Shown here: positions 63,187-64,000 of the stretch, in pieces | How the letters are laid out: every line of letters starts with the position of its first letter | Numbering within the stretch: position 1 is the stretch's first letter | From: Nematostella vectensis | Taxonomy: Eukaryota; Cnidaria; Anthozoa; Actiniaria; Edwardsiidae | NCBI RefSeq assembly: GCF_932526225.1 | Contig: NC_064038.1 | Location: 1,738,001-1,802,000, forward strand | DNA: 64,000 nt | Direction: 5' to 3' | Notes under the pieces: generated by a model | Told to the model about the DNA's origin: nothing | Seen by the model: only the letters and a program-made list of their open reading frames with translations | Database searches by the model: none | Translations under genes and position numbers: made by a program

Positions 63187-64000
63187 CTTTTGTTGGGATA
63201 GTTTACGATACCAATAGTATTAAAAGTAATTTTCATTACAATTCCCTTCAGCAATGCCACGTTAGTCTTTCGTTGCGGGCACTTGACTACTAACGCAGCC
63301 ACCCGGGTTCGATTCCCCATGATAGCCTATTTTTTTTTTCTTTATTTGTTTTTTAAATATCGATACTTAATTATACTGTTCTTGGTGTGTCATGACATAA
63401 AAAGAAGGTATAGGGACATTTTTATGTACTCTCAGCATCTTTGATGTGCTCATGCTTTGTTCAGGATCCTGTACATATTTTATGCACACAAGAACTAACT
63501 AGATTCCTTGGATAACTTGATTAAGTAGATTCTAACATAGAGCATAGCGCTCGATAGATTGATATACCTTTTTTCCGAGTATACTGTTTTATTTTTCCTA
63601 ATGTTACTTTTTGGAAATTACATTCGGAAAAAAAATTATCGATTGTAACCTTTTGTAGGTTATACTCGTAAAACAAATTCCCGAATGTAACCCTGAAGCT
63701 TTTCCCGAATGTAACCTCCAGTCCGATGGTGACTTTGGTTGGGATAGTTTACGATATCAATAGTATTTAAAGTAATTTTCATTTCAATTCCCTTCAGCAA
63801 ATCCACGTTAGTCTTTCGTTGCGGACACTTGACTACTAACGCAGCGACCCGGGTTCGATTCCCGCTGATAGCCTATTTTTTCTTCTTTCTTTTTTTTTTT
63901 AAATATCGATACTTAATTATACTGTTCTTGGTGTGTCAATGACATAAAAAGAAGGTATAGGGACATTTTTATGTACTCTCAGCATCTTTGATGTGCTCAT
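63187..64000 (+). repeat. Array block XIV (M117 and partial M118), diverged units
   Basis: Unit starts: 63187 and 63733. M118 is cut by the window end after 268 bp. M117 has several private changes: TTTTGTTGGG, GCCACCCGGG, TTCCCCATGATAG, a TTTGTTTTTTAAAT tract and GGTTATACTCG. M118 has GATATCAATAG and GTATTTAAAG plus the TGTCAATGACA insertion shared with M29 and M37. Confidence 0.8.

Larger units (their letters stand above)
1..64000 (+). repeat. Satellite DNA array, ~545-bp monomer, 117 complete units plus one partial
   Basis: One unit repeats head to tail over the entire window. Marking each CTTTG(C/G)TTGGG gives starts at 1, 547, 1092, 1636, 2180 and so on to 63733. Unit lengths are 542-548 bp except one of 522 bp. 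All units share orientation, and neighbours differ at only a few to some tens of positions by eye. No transposon, gene or spacer interrupts the array. Both ends of the window are inside it, so the true length is unknown. Such an array is characteristic of eukaryotic heterochromatin; a prokaryotic source is very unlikely. Whether it is centromeric cannot be told from sequence alone. Starts of all units are listed in the block entries, where M1 is the unit at position 1. Confidence 0.98.

Noticed and set aside
1-64000. CRISPR array
   Set aside because: Repeats are 545 bp with no unique spacers between short repeats; the units are contiguous near-copies.
1-64000. Ribosomal DNA or 5S RNA gene cluster
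   Set aside because: No 5S, 18S, 28S or spliced-leader sequence is recognisable in the unit. A 545-bp unit with a B box alone does not make a 5S gene, and the internal control region of 5S is not seen.
1-64000. A single fixed higher-order repeat of 15 monomers
   Set aside because: Two 15-unit pairs exist, but other copies are offset by 2, 3, 10, 14, 17 and 80 units, so one period does not describe the array.
1-64000. Bacterial or phage origin suggested by tRNA-like 3' ends acting as attachment sites
   Set aside because: There are no coding genes, integrases or ribosome binding sites, and 64 kb of uniform 545-bp tandem repeats is not a bacterial or phage structure.

Overview
The whole window is one tandem satellite DNA array. 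A unit of about 545 bp is repeated head to tail, always in the same orientation: 117 complete monomers plus a final partial one, counted by hand with CTTTG(C/G)TTGGG as the unit start. No unrelated sequence, transposon insertion, inversion or gene interrupts it, and both window ends lie inside the array. The DNA is AT-rich (about one third G+C from a partial hand count). Sixty-four kilobases of near-identical 0.5-kb units is typical of eukaryotic heterochromatin (centromeric, pericentromeric or subtelomeric). I cannot name the species. There are no credible protein genes. The longest open frames (60 to 95 codons) are the same few stretches of the monomer read repeatedly, and they open and close with single-base changes.

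Monomer layout (positions in the first unit, 1-546): an AT-rich leader (1-69); a decayed tRNA-like element (about 70-141) with an intact T-arm and B box and a weak A-box-like segment at tRNA spacing; an oligo-T run (144-152) starting a few bases after the tRNA-like 3' end, placed like a Pol III terminator; a T-rich tract of variable length; a 10-bp palindrome TGTCATGACA (202-211); an 18-bp imperfect palindrome centred on a BamHI site (272-289); an AT-rich stretch (290-431); and a 100-bp cluster of five copies of a GAATGTAACC-like motif in mixed orientation, two of which form a 7-bp-stem hairpin (432-530). Most length variation (542-548 bp) comes from homopolymer runs. One unit is 522 bp because of a clean deletion between two short direct repeats.

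Array layout: diagnostic variants show a patchwork of multi-monomer duplications rather than one regular higher-order repeat. Copies lie 2, 3, 10, 15, 17 and about 80 monomers apart. Units at about 1-20 kb share one set of variants, units at about 20.7-59.7 kb share another, and at about 59.7 kb (inside one chimeric monomer) the array switches back to a near-copy of the 16.2-19.6 kb segment, 43.6 kb away. This fits amplification by unequal exchange, gene conversion or replication-based duplication. The most testable biological idea is that 118 aligned B boxes with adjacent terminators could recruit TFIIIC or produce short Pol III transcripts. That is inference; the sequence shows only the motifs.
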